Origin: an uncultured Saprospiraceae bacterium
Lineage (GTDB): Bacteria; Bacteroidota; Bacteroidia; Chitinophagales; Saprospiraceae
Direction of reading: 5' to 3'
NCBI GenBank assembly: GCA_937941765.1
Contig: CALDGQ010000083.1
Coordinates: 1-54,387, forward strand
Length of the DNA stretch: 54,387 nucleotides
The notes below the pieces were generated by a model, which made no database searches, had not been told where the DNA came from, and saw only the letters and a program-made list of their open reading frames with translations. The first letter of the stretch is position 1. Every line of letters begins with the position of its first letter. This document shows, piece by piece, positions 1 to 10,000 of this stretch. The translations under genes were made by a program, and so were the position numbers.

Positions 1-121
1 ATCGAATGTCGAAGTAGAGTACGTGGACAATTAAGCATGAAATTCGTTAATATACGTGTATACTCGCGTACTCAACTTCTACATTCTGCGGTTCCTTGTT
101 CGATATTTTGCGGTTCAATTT
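1..121. repeat. Dispersed inverted-repeat element, copy 1 (cut by window edge)
   Basis: The first 30 bases (ATCGAATGTCGAAGT followed by a CGTGGACAA core) match bases 54062-54092 near the other end of the window. Bases 71-121 are the reverse complement of the kind of sequence at 54029-54080 (TTGAACCGCA..ATATCGAAC). A full copy therefore has inverted ends rich in ATCGAA/TTCGAT and a TCGCGTA-containing centre. No reading frame of note lies inside. It looks like a non-coding MITE- or REP-like element; its left end falls outside the window. Confidence 0.6.
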
Positions 122-145
122 CGTTTTCGCACAGTCTGACGCCAT

Positions 146-178
146 AACGGTCATATCATACATCATAAATCATACATT
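146..178 (+). repeat. Dispersed AACGGTCATATCATACAT repeat, copy 1
   Basis: A run beginning AACGGTCATATCATACAT and ending ATAAATCATACATT recurs almost exactly in the right arm of the inverted repeat at 32401-32450, and inverted in its left arm at 32351-32385. It lies in the gap downstream of the minus-strand gene ending at 207, so it may also be near that gene's transcript end. Confidence 0.6.
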
Positions 179-206
179 CAAAAGAGCTTTAGCGATTGCG
201 AAAACA

Positions 207-1391
207 TTATTTCTTCCTTCCACCATCCAGCTCATCCTGCAATTTCTTCAAAGCATACCACTTTCCTTTGGCAGCGAGTTTTGATTGCTTTGGCCAGGTA
301 GCAGGGTTGTGCATTTTGTATCTTGGACCTGCGGCATCTAGCAATAGTTGTATTTCTTTTGTCTTCGCAGCACCTAGATCAACCCAAGTTTTGATGCCTC
401 CTTTGTTTAGTATTTGTTCGATTTTAGGACCAATTCCTTCAATCTTTTTTAAGTCATCTTTAGTACTTTTTGAAACTACCTTTTTAGCAACTGCTTTTTT
501 AACTTCTTTTTTCTTAGCAACTTTTTTGATTGGAGTTTTCTTAACAACTCTTCTTGCATTATTATTTACCTTTTCTTCTTTTTCTACTTTAGGAATTTTT
601 TGAAGAAGTGGGGTAGCAACTCGCTTTTCTACGATGACTTCTTTGATGACTGGTTTTTCAACCTCCACTATTTTTTCGACTTCTACGATTCGTTCAAAAG
701 GAACTTCTTTGATGACTTCTACAGGGACTTCCTTAATTACCTCTACGATTTTTTCTACTTCAACAATTTTTTCAACTTCTACAATTCGATCAACAGGAAC
801 TTCTTTGATCACTTCTACTTCTTTGATGACTTCCACTATTTTTTCAAAAGGAACTTCCTTTACGATTTGTACCGGTACTTCTTTAATCACTTCATATGGT
901 TTTTCAACTACTCGCTCGACTTCTTTTATTACTTCGAATGGAACTTCAATCCGTTTCTCTACAATACGATCGACCGGGACTTCCTTAATCACCTCAACTT
1001 CCTTGATTACCTCTACTTCTTTAATGACTTCTATCACTTGGGGTTCACCTTGAGGAACTACTCCTGTAGCTTGCAATGCTTCCATATCCATTTGCAAAGC
1101 ACTATATTGGGTATTTAAATTGTTGTATGCGTCACCATTACGTTCATTGTCAGAAGCCAAATTTTTCACTTGACCTTCCATTTCGATGACCCGCTTTTTG
1201 TAGACCGCTAAGTTATTTTCCAACTCTCTTATTCTTCTATTTTTCTTCGCTCCAGTAAAGAAGTGCCAAAACAACCATCCCAACAACCATGCTCCTAATA
1301 ACATCAACAAAATCTCCATCGTATGATCTCCGTAAGATCTTAGGCCAGGCCCTTTTGTGATTCCTTGATAAAATAAATTGATACCACTCAT
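207..1391 (-). CDS. Membrane-anchored VIKEV-repeat protein with C-terminal helix-hairpin-helix domain
   Basis: 394 residues in four parts. Residues 26-46 form one hydrophobic membrane segment, followed by a charged stretch likely to be coiled coil (about 50-110). Residues about 118-275 are a low-complexity array of short units such as VIKEVPV, DRIVEVEK and VEKPYEVI. Residues 280-312 are Lys-rich. The end (about 315-394) starts DDLKKIEGIGPKIEQIL, a helix-hairpin-helix signature like that of the COG3743-type family often labelled flap-endonuclease-like; I infer DNA or protein binding only, since no nuclease residues are evident. The gene sits 33 bases after an OmpA-like gene on the same strand, so the two are probably cotranscribed. 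The membrane segment starts near a second Met (residue 25), so translation could begin there. The true role is unknown. Confidence 0.8.
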   Translation of the reverse strand: MSGINLFYQGITKGPGLRSYGDHTMEILLMLLGAWLLGWLFWHFFTGAKKNRRIRELENNLAVYKKRVIEMEGQVKNLASDNERNGDAYNNLNTQYSALQMDMEALQATGVVPQGEPQVIEVIKEVEVIKEVEVIKEVPVDRIVEKRIEVPFEVIKEVERVVEKPYEVIKEVPVQIVKEVPFEKIVEVIKEVEVIKEVPVDRIVEVEKIVEVEKIVEVIKEVPVEVIKEVPFERIVEVEKIVEVEKPVIKEVIVEKRVATPLLQKIPKVEKEEKVNNNARRVVKKTPIKKVAKKKEVKKAVAKKVVSKSTKDDLKKIEGIGPKIEQILNKGGIKTWVDLGAAKTKEIQLLLDAAGPRYKMHNPATWPKQSKLAAKGKWYALKKLQDELDGGRKK

Positions 1392-1424
1392 ATTATATAG
1401 TATAGTTATAGTTTACGTTTTTAT

Positions 1425-2273
1425 TTAATTACTAATTACCTGTACAACGACTCGACGGTTTTCAATACGACCCAATTCAGTTTCATTAGTTGCAATTGGA
1501 TTTTTCTCTCCTTCTGTTCTTGTAATAATCTTGTTAGCTTTGATTCCTTTTTCTTTTAATAAATCACGAATCATTTTTGCTCTTCTCAATCCTAATTTTT
1601 CATTACCTGAAGCAGCACCAGAACTATCTGTATGTCCTGTTAAAACAACTTTTTCTTTTGATCTTTTGAGTCGTTTTGCTAATTCGGTGAGATATTCATC
1701 AATTCTTTCAGATTCAGATTTTTCGACAGAGTTGTAAGGGAAATAAATAAGCGCTTTATCATCCAACTCAACGACTTTCCCCGTATCATTATTTACGGAA
1801 GCTTCGGCTACTTGCTTTCCTTTTTTCCATTTGAAATCAGCACCAGCCCAAGTTCCACGACGCATTTGTTTTTTCTCTGTTATTTTGGTGCTACTTAATT
1901 TGATTCTATCTTTAGGAACATCCTCTATAAACAACTCCTTGATCATATTTGCTCTTGCCAGTCCCATATTTTTGAATGTACTGGTGTTGTCTTCACTGTT
2001 GGTATAAGGACCATAAATCACTAAAATATTATCATCCGTCATGTCTGCTAAAACATCAGATTTTAATTTTGGAAACTTATTATTTGTAATCGGTGTTGCA
2101 TCTTCCCAAGCGAATAGCAATGGTCCAGCACTAGTTGGCTTTTTTACAACTGGCTTCACAACTTCTCTTTTGCAACTATATCCAACTTCTTTAATAGGGC
2201 AGGTGTACCAATATTGACAAGCCCAAAACCAGAGTCCAGTCAATCCAAGTATCATCCACGTACGTGAGTTCAT
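1425..2273 (-). CDS. OmpA family peptidoglycan-binding protein
   Basis: 282 residues. The N-terminus has a hydrophobic segment ending in a Cys (FWAC, residues 16-19), which could be a non-canonical lipobox or a plain membrane anchor. The C-terminal 110 residues are an OmpA-like domain: TGHTDSSG at 212-219 with Asp216, and an LGLRRAKMI helix with Arg231, the pair that contacts diaminopimelate in this family. A second, degenerate copy seems to occupy about 80-130 (LVIYGPYTNSEDN, then LARANMIKEL), making a tandem. The protein is expected in the periplasm, tethering the envelope to peptidoglycan. It lies just upstream of the VIKEV-repeat gene, suggesting a joint envelope function, which is inference. 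Confidence 0.88.
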   Translation of the reverse strand: MNSRTWMILGLTGLWFWACQYWYTCPIKEVGYSCKREVVKPVVKKPTSAGPLLFAWEDATPITNNKFPKLKSDVLADMTDDNILVIYGPYTNSEDNTSTFKNMGLARANMIKELFIEDVPKDRIKLSSTKITEKKQMRRGTWAGADFKWKKGKQVAEASVNNDTGKVVELDDKALIYFPYNSVEKSESERIDEYLTELAKRLKRSKEKVVLTGHTDSSGAASGNEKLGLRRAKMIRDLLKEKGIKANKIITRTEGEKNPIATNETELGRIENRRVVVQVISN

Positions 2274-2418
2274 AATTCAAAAATTTAAGCTTCGAATCTT
2301 TAAGAATAAATATTATGGTAGGGGAGATTTGTGTCCCCATAGTCTGTTAGTTAGGGGCTAATATAATAAAAGTCAATAAGATACGTATTGCAATTGAAGA
2401 ATAACTTTAAGAATTGAA

Positions 2419-3774
<1,356 letters not shown>

Positions 3775-3802
3775 AGTGCTTGTTAGTAATCTTAAACGAA
3801 AT

Positions 3803-3810
3803 CAAAACTA
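3803..3810 (-). promoter_or_regulatory. Possible -7 promoter box of the amidase gene
   Basis: On the minus strand this reads TAGTTTTG, a match to the Bacteroidota TAnnTTTG box, 29 bases upstream of the amidase start. No well-spaced TTG -33 element was seen, so the call is tentative. Confidence 0.35.
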
Positions 3811-3910
3811 AATTTATAACTTCATTATTATAAATAGACAAGGTGTGATTAAATCGTTATTACAATATTAACAGTATCAACTCAATTATTATAAAAAGTC
3901 TTTAAGTTAA

Positions 3911-4567
3911 TTAGCTATTAGCTTTTTCATGATCCGCTAAAAATTTAGCTAAACCAATATCTGTCAATGGATGTTTTAGAAGACCCATTATTGGCGCTAA
4001 AGGACAAGTTACAATGTCAGCTCCTGCTTGTGCTGCATCGATAATGTGTTTAGAATTACGAATACTCGCTGCTAATATTTCCGTTTCATACTGCTGTACT
4101 GCATAAATTTCGGCAATTTGCTCAATCAGTGAAATACCATTCCAACCAGTGTCATCAATTCTTCCCAAAAATGGAGAAATATAAGTCGCACCTGCTTTTG
4201 CTGCTAAAATGGCTTGACCTGCCGAAAAAATTAGAGTACAATTTGTTCGGATTCCATTGTCTGTAAACCATCTGATTGCTTTCACTCCATCTTTAATCAT
4301 CGGAACTTTCACCACAATGTTAGGAGCTATTTGAGTCAATACTTTCCCTTCATCAATAATGCCTTTAAAATCAGTAGAAATAACTTCTGCACTTACATCT
4401 CCGTCGACAATTTCACAAATTTTTGCATAGTGCTTCCATATATTTTCTTTACCTGAAATTCCTTCCTTTGCCATCAAAGAAGGATTCGTAGTGCAACCAT
4501 CCAAAATACCAAATTCTTTGGCTTCTTTAATTTGACCTAGATTCGCTGTATCGATAAAAAATTTCAT
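3911..4567 (-). CDS. fsa: Small transaldolase / fructose-6-phosphate aldolase-type enzyme
   Basis: 218 residues from the Met that begins [16 protein letters not shown]. An upstream in-frame extension to 4651 exists but would run through the SRP RNA gene and lacks family similarity, so this start is preferred. The length fits the short TalC/FSA-type transaldolase family. Visible motifs are DGCTTNPSL (residues 23-31), which precedes the second barrel strand, and NIVVKVPM with Lys87 as the Schiff-base lysine. Members transfer dihydroxyacetone units in the non-oxidative pentose phosphate pathway or cleave fructose 6-phosphate, and sequence alone does not separate the two. It is a cytoplasmic enzyme. 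The gene lies 57 bases downstream of the SRP RNA on the same strand and may share read-through from that strong promoter. Confidence 0.92.
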   Translation of the reverse strand: MKFFIDTANLGQIKEAKEFGILDGCTTNPSLMAKEGISGKENIWKHYAKICEIVDGDVSAEVISTDFKGIIDEGKVLTQIAPNIVVKVPMIKDGVKAIRWFTDNGIRTNCTLIFSAGQAILAAKAGATYISPFLGRIDDTGWNGISLIEQIAEIYAVQQYETEILAASIRNSKHIIDAAQAGADIVTCPLAPIMGLLKHPLTDIGLAKFLADHEKANS

Positions 4568-4629
4568 GAAGATGTGTTTTAAGTGTAGCGGAAATTGGTG
4601 AATAAAATACAGGGCTATATAAAAATAAA

Positions 4630-4725
4630 AAGGCAAGGAATCATATCGCACCGCTACAACTTTTTACCCTTGCTGCATTTCTGCCCTGGGGGAATTCAAA
4701 AGGAGCTAGTCGTATGACCCTCACC
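4630..4725 (-). ncRNA. ffs: Signal recognition particle RNA (4.5S-type)
   Basis: Read on the minus strand, the sequence contains the SRP domain IV hairpin: CAGG, GCA, a GAAA tetraloop, UGC, then AGCA. This aligns position by position with the conserved asymmetric and symmetric internal loops of bacterial 4.5S RNA, where E. coli has CAGG-UCC-GGAA-GGA-AGCA. The ends also pair: GGUGAGGG at 4725-4718 with UUCCUUGCC at 4640-4632, then UCAUA with UAUGA after a one-base bulge, giving the long rod expected. A U-rich tract follows the 3' end. The RNA binds Ffh and targets nascent membrane and secreted proteins. The exact ends are inferred from the pairing and the promoter position. Confidence 0.9.
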
Positions 4726-4730
4726 AGCCG

Positions 4731-4764
4731 CAAATATAGATTTTTTTTACAATCTTGTATCAAA
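4731..4764 (-). promoter_or_regulatory. Promoter of the SRP RNA
   Basis: On the minus strand a perfect Bacteroidota -7 box TATATTTG (4738-4731) lies 5 bases before the predicted RNA 5' end. A TTTG motif (4764-4761) lies 22 bases further upstream, in the place of the -33 element. The spacing to the independently folded RNA end supports both calls. Confidence 0.75.
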
Positions 4765-4870
4765 ATATCTACTTCTTCCCATAATTTTTCTGTTATATAT
4801 TTTCTCATCTTATATATGTTCAGCATAAATTATATTATCTTTAAAGCTATTCGAAACCAAATAATATAAC

Positions 4871-6520
4871 ATGAAATTTTTACTTTCCTTCCTTTCAACA
4901 ATTTTTCTTGTTGTTACATCTACATATGGACAACAATTAATCTCAGCTGAGCTACTCCAAAGCTATACAATAGAGGAGCTCATTCAATTAGGAGATGACA
5001 ATGGAGTTCCAAGTTTTATTTTGACACCTGAATTTGAAATTGACTATTATCGAGTAACTTATGAAACAACTCATCCATTAAATGGGCCTGTTATTGCAAC
5101 AGGAGGAATGGCTGTTCCAAAAAATATTTCATGTGCAGTACCTTTGGCTAGTTATCAGCATGGGACCTCGTCCAATGATTTTGGTGTACCTGGATATCAA
5201 TCTTCAGAATCATTGATAGGGATTTTATTCGGATCGACTGGATACGTCGTTATTTTACCTGATTATATTGGACTGGGTGGTTCTCCTGGAATGCATCCAT
5301 ACGTTCATGCTGATACAGAAGCCCTTGCTGTAATTGATATGATACGTGCTACGAGAGAATTTGTCGAAACAGATCCAGTAAGAATGAATGAACAAATATT
5401 TTTGTTCGGATATTCACAAGGTGGACACGCAACGATGGCTGCTCATAAAACAATTCAAGAAGAACATGCGGACGAAATGTTGGTGACTGCATCCAACCCA
5501 ATGTCTGGGCCTTATGATGTTTCTGGTGTTCAAACTGATGCTTTATTAAGCGGAGAACCTTATGCAACTCCTAGCTACTTGCCATATGTTATGATTGGTT
5601 ATAATGATGTCTATGGTACTTTGTACACGGATCCTTCTGAAGTTTTTGCTTCTCCATATGATGAGACGCTTCCTCCATTATTTGATGGAACACATGGAAC
5701 TGGTTTTATTAATTCACAATGTGATCCTATAGTTGGCAACATGATTAAACCTGCGCTGCTAGATAGTTTCATTAACTACCCAGAAACCCATTTTTTTAGA
5801 GTTGCTCTAAAAGACAATGATGTGTATGAATGGTTACCAGAATCTCCAGTAAGAATGGTTTACTGCACAAATGATGAACAAGTAATCTATACCAATGCCT
5901 TGGTTGCACAAGCGTATTTCGAAGATCAAGGAATAACCATAACGGAAGCAATTCAATTAGGAGAGGGAGATCATGCCGATTGCGTAACACCTGCATTGTT
6001 GACCGGAATTCAATATTTTAATGGTTTCAGAACTGCTGATAATGGATATGTAGTGACCGCAGATATTACACAAGCTAACAACCTAGATGGAAGTATTTCA
6101 ATCTCCATAGCGAATGATCCTGGCAATTTAGATATTGTATGGAGCAATGGAGAAACTGGTGTATATGAAATTGCGAATCTTGCTGCTGGCGAATATACTT
6201 TAGAAGTTACGGATGATTTTGGTTGCACTCAAATTCTTACCTACGATTTGACAACGCCGCTTAATACAAATGATTTAACTATAAACACGCTTAAAATTTT
6301 CCCTAATCCATCCACAGGTCTATTTAATATTGAAACACCAACTAATGAGGCTGGAGGAATCATCACTGCTTATAACATTGAAGGAAGAGGAGTGGCAATG
6401 GAGATTGCAGAAGCTTCAGGAAATACATTGTTTGATTTATCAGATTTTCCTTCTGGAACCTATTTTATTGAATACAAGGGTAATGACACTTACAAAAGTA
6501 GAGTAGTAGTTGCTCAGTAA
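4871..6520 (+). CDS. Secreted alpha/beta hydrolase (lipase-like) with T9SS sorting domain
   Basis: 549 residues. A signal peptide ends near residue 20 (STYGQ). The hydrolase domain (about 30-390) resembles secretory lipase/esterase proteins: nucleophile Ser182 in GYSQGGH, probable acid Asp335 in YCTNDEQV, and His368 in GEGDHADC. An oxyanion-side QHGTSSNDFG stretch is at 96-105. Residues about 395-460 look like a SprB/PKD-like beta repeat (WSNGETG...LAAGEYTLEVTDDFGC). The last 75 residues are a T9SS type A sorting domain starting at IFPNPSTG, so the protein should be exported to or released from the cell surface. The substrate is unknown; lipids or acetyl/feruloyl esters are the family's usual range. 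A strong terminator follows. Confidence 0.87.
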   Translation: MKFLLSFLSTIFLVVTSTYGQQLISAELLQSYTIEELIQLGDDNGVPSFILTPEFEIDYYRVTYETTHPLNGPVIATGGMAVPKNISCAVPLASYQHGTSSNDFGVPGYQSSESLIGILFGSTGYVVILPDYIGLGGSPGMHPYVHADTEALAVIDMIRATREFVETDPVRMNEQIFLFGYSQGGHATMAAHKTIQEEHADEMLVTASNPMSGPYDVSGVQTDALLSGEPYATPSYLPYVMIGYNDVYGTLYTDPSEVFASPYDETLPPLFDGTHGTGFINSQCDPIVGNMIKPALLDSFINYPETHFFRVALKDNDVYEWLPESPVRMVYCTNDEQVIYTNALVAQAYFEDQGITITEAIQLGEGDHADCVTPALLTGIQYFNGFRTADNGYVVTADITQANNLDGSISISIANDPGNLDIVWSNGETGVYEIANLAAGEYTLEVTDDFGCTQILTYDLTTPLNTNDLTINTLKIFPNPSTGLFNIETPTNEAGGIITAYNIEGRGVAMEIAEASGNTLFDLSDFPSGTYFIEYKGNDTYKSRVVVAQ

Positions 6521-6556
6521 TTTATTAATGTTTATTTTTTGGAACGATAGCATATT

Positions 6557-6594
6557 AAAACCAATCCTGCATAATACGGGGTTGGTTTTTTTTA
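6557..6594 (+). terminator. Terminator of the hydrolase gene
   Basis: A stem AACCAATCC / GGGTTGGTT of 9 pairs, including one G-U, is closed over a 10-base loop and followed by a run of eight T. Confidence 0.85.
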
Positions 6595-7098
6595 TTATCT
6601 AACAACTACTTATGAAAATACGCGAAACAATCCTCCTCATTTCTTTGTTATTTTTCACCACTTATCTTTGTTTTAACAAATCAAATCCATTACAATATCT
6701 GGCCATTTCTATCAATTTTAGTTAAAATTACACTAACCCAAATATTTAACAAAAAGAAGAGAATTATTTTCAAAATAGCTAAATCTCAAATAATCAGTTA
6801 ATTGAGACATTTAAATTAACATATATACATAATTCAGTTATTTCCAACTGCTTGATTGTTTTTTTATACTTCAGAATTATTCTAATTTCGCACTAACAAA
6901 TTATAGTCGAACGTAGATTTCCCTACCAATCGATTTATTGCTAAACATAGATAACCAAAATTTTAAACTATAAATTTTTGTAGATCACGCTATTTAAAAG
7001 TGATTTATTCCGAGATTATTTTTCGGACACGATAGGCATTAGCCTAGACTTTGACTTAAGGGTCTACCTTTATTAGGCAACCATTTTAAAACAATACC
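6595..7098 (+). other. Intergenic region with paired leader hairpins before the giant protein gene
   Basis: About 500 bases without a convincing gene. A 37-codon ATG frame (6612-6725) encodes one hydrophobic stretch but nothing else supports it. Near the right end, TAGGC (7033-7037), GCCTA (7042-7046) and TAGGC (7074-7078) can form two mutually exclusive stems, the second enclosing a TAGAC/GTCTA hairpin (7045-7066). These end about 20 bases before the start codon at 7099. A TAATTTCG box near 6887-6894 is a weak promoter candidate. Confidence 0.4.
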
Positions 7099-10000
7099 AT
7101 GAAATTACTATACAATTTCTCCAAAATGAGATATGCAGTTGTAGTACTGTTTGTCTTTTGTATTTGCAATGTTATTTCTGCTGATCCAATTGATCCTCCT
7201 TACAATACTAATCAAATTTCTATTTCACAAACAAGCTGCTTTTCGGGCCCTACTTGTGTCAATGGAATGGTTACTGATGGATGTGGGATATGTGCAGGTA
7301 GTGCAATTGCTAACAATCCAGTAGCAAATGCATTTGATTTTTCACCAGAAACTTATTGGCAATCAGAACCGATTACGATCGATACAGATTGTGCTGCTTC
7401 AAAGAATGATCAAATTATTATTGATTTAGGAGCTCAGAAATGGGTAGAAGCGATTCAACTATATTATTGGCAAAATGAATGTAATTGCAATACTACGAAT
7501 ATCAAAACTAGATTGTATGCATCTAATGATCAAGTTAATTGGGGAGCGCCGATCGCTGATTTCGATTACGAAACAACGCTAAAATCAAGGACTTATCAAT
7601 CTGCAAATCCAATCAGTACTAGATTCATCAAAGTAGTAATCGATGGATGTCCTACAGCTTGGGAAAGTGTGCGATTGAATGATGTGAAGGTATTCGGAAT
7701 AACAGGTGATTGTTCTGGTGAATATTTTGACAACTATCAGATTTCAAAATATGTTAATCCTGACAACTTACTAACGGAAGAAATAGGCCCAAGTCCATAT
7801 TCTTATAGCGGTATGATCGGTATCAATGCTGGTCCAGAATGGGATTGTTTTTATAGTCCAAATTCATGGTGTGGTGCCAATCCGTTTAAATATATGTTTT
7901 CACATGTCCGTAGTTTCCACCTAATGGAAAAGGATTATCAAAATCACAATTCACCTTGGCAAGGCGGGTGTACACCTTGCGAAGAAGCAAATGCTTCTCA
8001 ATGTACACCTGCACAAAGAGGCGACTTAGGACCTTTGCGAATTGGCTTAAATGGTGGAGTCGGTCTTTATAAGTTGAGATATGAACACTGGAAATCAGAC
8101 GGATTCGATCAAATCCAAGCTTCCCTAGAAGCAATTAATATGTATTGCGAGCCAGGTGCAAGACAATTTCCCCAAAAATGGTGGGACGAAGAAGAGTGGG
8201 GCGGAATGGGCAATGTATATAACAATGCAAAAGCGTATGGTCGTGTTTTCGCTGAAGAATTTTGTCCAAATGATTGGGACTGCTTAGTTCGTCATCTAGA
8301 GGTAGGAAATGAACCATGGCAATATGCAGATCCTTGTTTTTATCAGGAATTAATTAAGGGGGTAATTGATGGTGTAAAAGAACATTATGAAGCACAAGGT
8401 ATTTACGATCCTAATAATTGGCCAATGAAAATCTTGCCTGGTGCATTCCAAGCATTTAGAGATGATATTGTTCAAGTTGATTTTGAAACCTGTGATAAAT
8501 TCACTTACTGCCCTAATAGATATGATTTCATTGGAGATCGTATTCCAAAAAGCTATTTACCTTACTTGGCTGGTGTCAGTGTTCACCCTTATGCATTTGG
8601 TACGGATAATAAATTAGATGTCAGACCTGAAGCTCCTTCTCATCAATCAGAGTTACCACGTTTCAAAAGTATGATTCATTGGATGAATGAAAATATGCCT
8701 GGGAAGAAAGTGTTTGTTTCTGAGATTGGATATGATAGTTATACGGTTGGACAAATTGCACAAGGTGTTTACATGCTTCGTTCCATATTGTTAATGGGTA
8801 AACACCATGTTTTCAGAACATCGATGTATACCTCAAGAGACCAAGTCGGAAATCCGGGAAGCACAGATTGTTTTGCAGATGGTCTTTATAACACTTCTGG
8901 TTTATTGACAGATTTTGAAGGTTCGGATGATCCGGTTTGTTCACCAGCACCGAATTCACCAAAAGTAATTTATCATGTGATTAAAGAATCGTTGTCATTA
9001 TTAAACAATAAACACTTCTTTTCTTCACTTTCTGAAACAGACGATGCCTATGCCTACTTAATTGGTGATGGTGGAGTAGATAAGGCGACACATATCGTTG
9101 CATGGAAACCAATTGATTTAAACACAAGTGATGACTATGATGATACGAATATGTATGATCTATCCGCTTCAGTTTCCATTCACTTACCTGAAGGGTACAT
9201 ATTGTCAGGAGAACCAGTACAATGGATAGATGGAATTGATGGAAATATTTATGAAGAGTCAATCCCTAACACGTTTGGTGGAATTAATATAAAATTAGGC
9301 GGATGTCCAATTTTGATTCCTGTTACCTATGATCCAAATGCAACCGGTCCAAGTTCTAATCCACTATGTATGGATGGTATTCAAAATGGTGATGAACAAG
9401 GAGTTGATTGTGGTAGTGCAGATTGTAATTTGGCAATTGGACAATATGCGATTCAATCTTGTACTGAGCAAGGAGGTTTTGCCAACCGTGCGGTAGATGG
9501 AAATACTAATGGACAGTTTTATCAAGAATACTCTGTTTCACAAACTTGCTGGCAAGATTCACCTTGGTGGCAAATTGATATTGGTGGAAATAAAGGTATT
9601 AGCTCAATTAACGTTTGGAATAGAACAGATGGAAATATGGAACATCTATCCAACTATTGGGTCATTTTATCAAGTGAGCCCATTCCTAATCTTCCAGTAC
9701 ACGAAATTGTTAATTTACCAAATGTTACTTCCTACTATCAAACTGCAGTTGCAAGTACGCCTACATCGATTCCAGTGGAAATTTCTGCAAGATATATCAG
9801 AATTCAGAAAACCAATCCTGGCTTTTTAGGAATTGCAGAAGTTCAGGTTATAAGTTCATGTTCAATTGGACCGTGTGCTCCTGCGGGTACACCTTGTAAT
9901 GACAACGATTTACTTACTGAATATGATACTTGGGATGGCAACTGTAATTGTATAGGAGAAATCATTGATTGTACTGCTAACTATGCTCAAAACAAAGAAA

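Noticed and set aside
600..1118. Long open frames opposite the VIKEV repeats, one Phe/Tyr-rich and one Ser/Thr-rich
   Set aside because: Both are the antisense of a low-complexity repeat in a well supported gene; composition is an artefact of the repeat codons.
4568..4651. N-terminal extension of the transaldolase
   Set aside because: It overlaps the SRP RNA, is hydrophobic and lacks family similarity; the Met at 4567 begins the conserved sequence.
6612..6725. 37-codon hydrophobic frame after the lipase-like gene
   Set aside because: No terminator, promoter or similarity supports it; it could be chance in AT-rich DNA.
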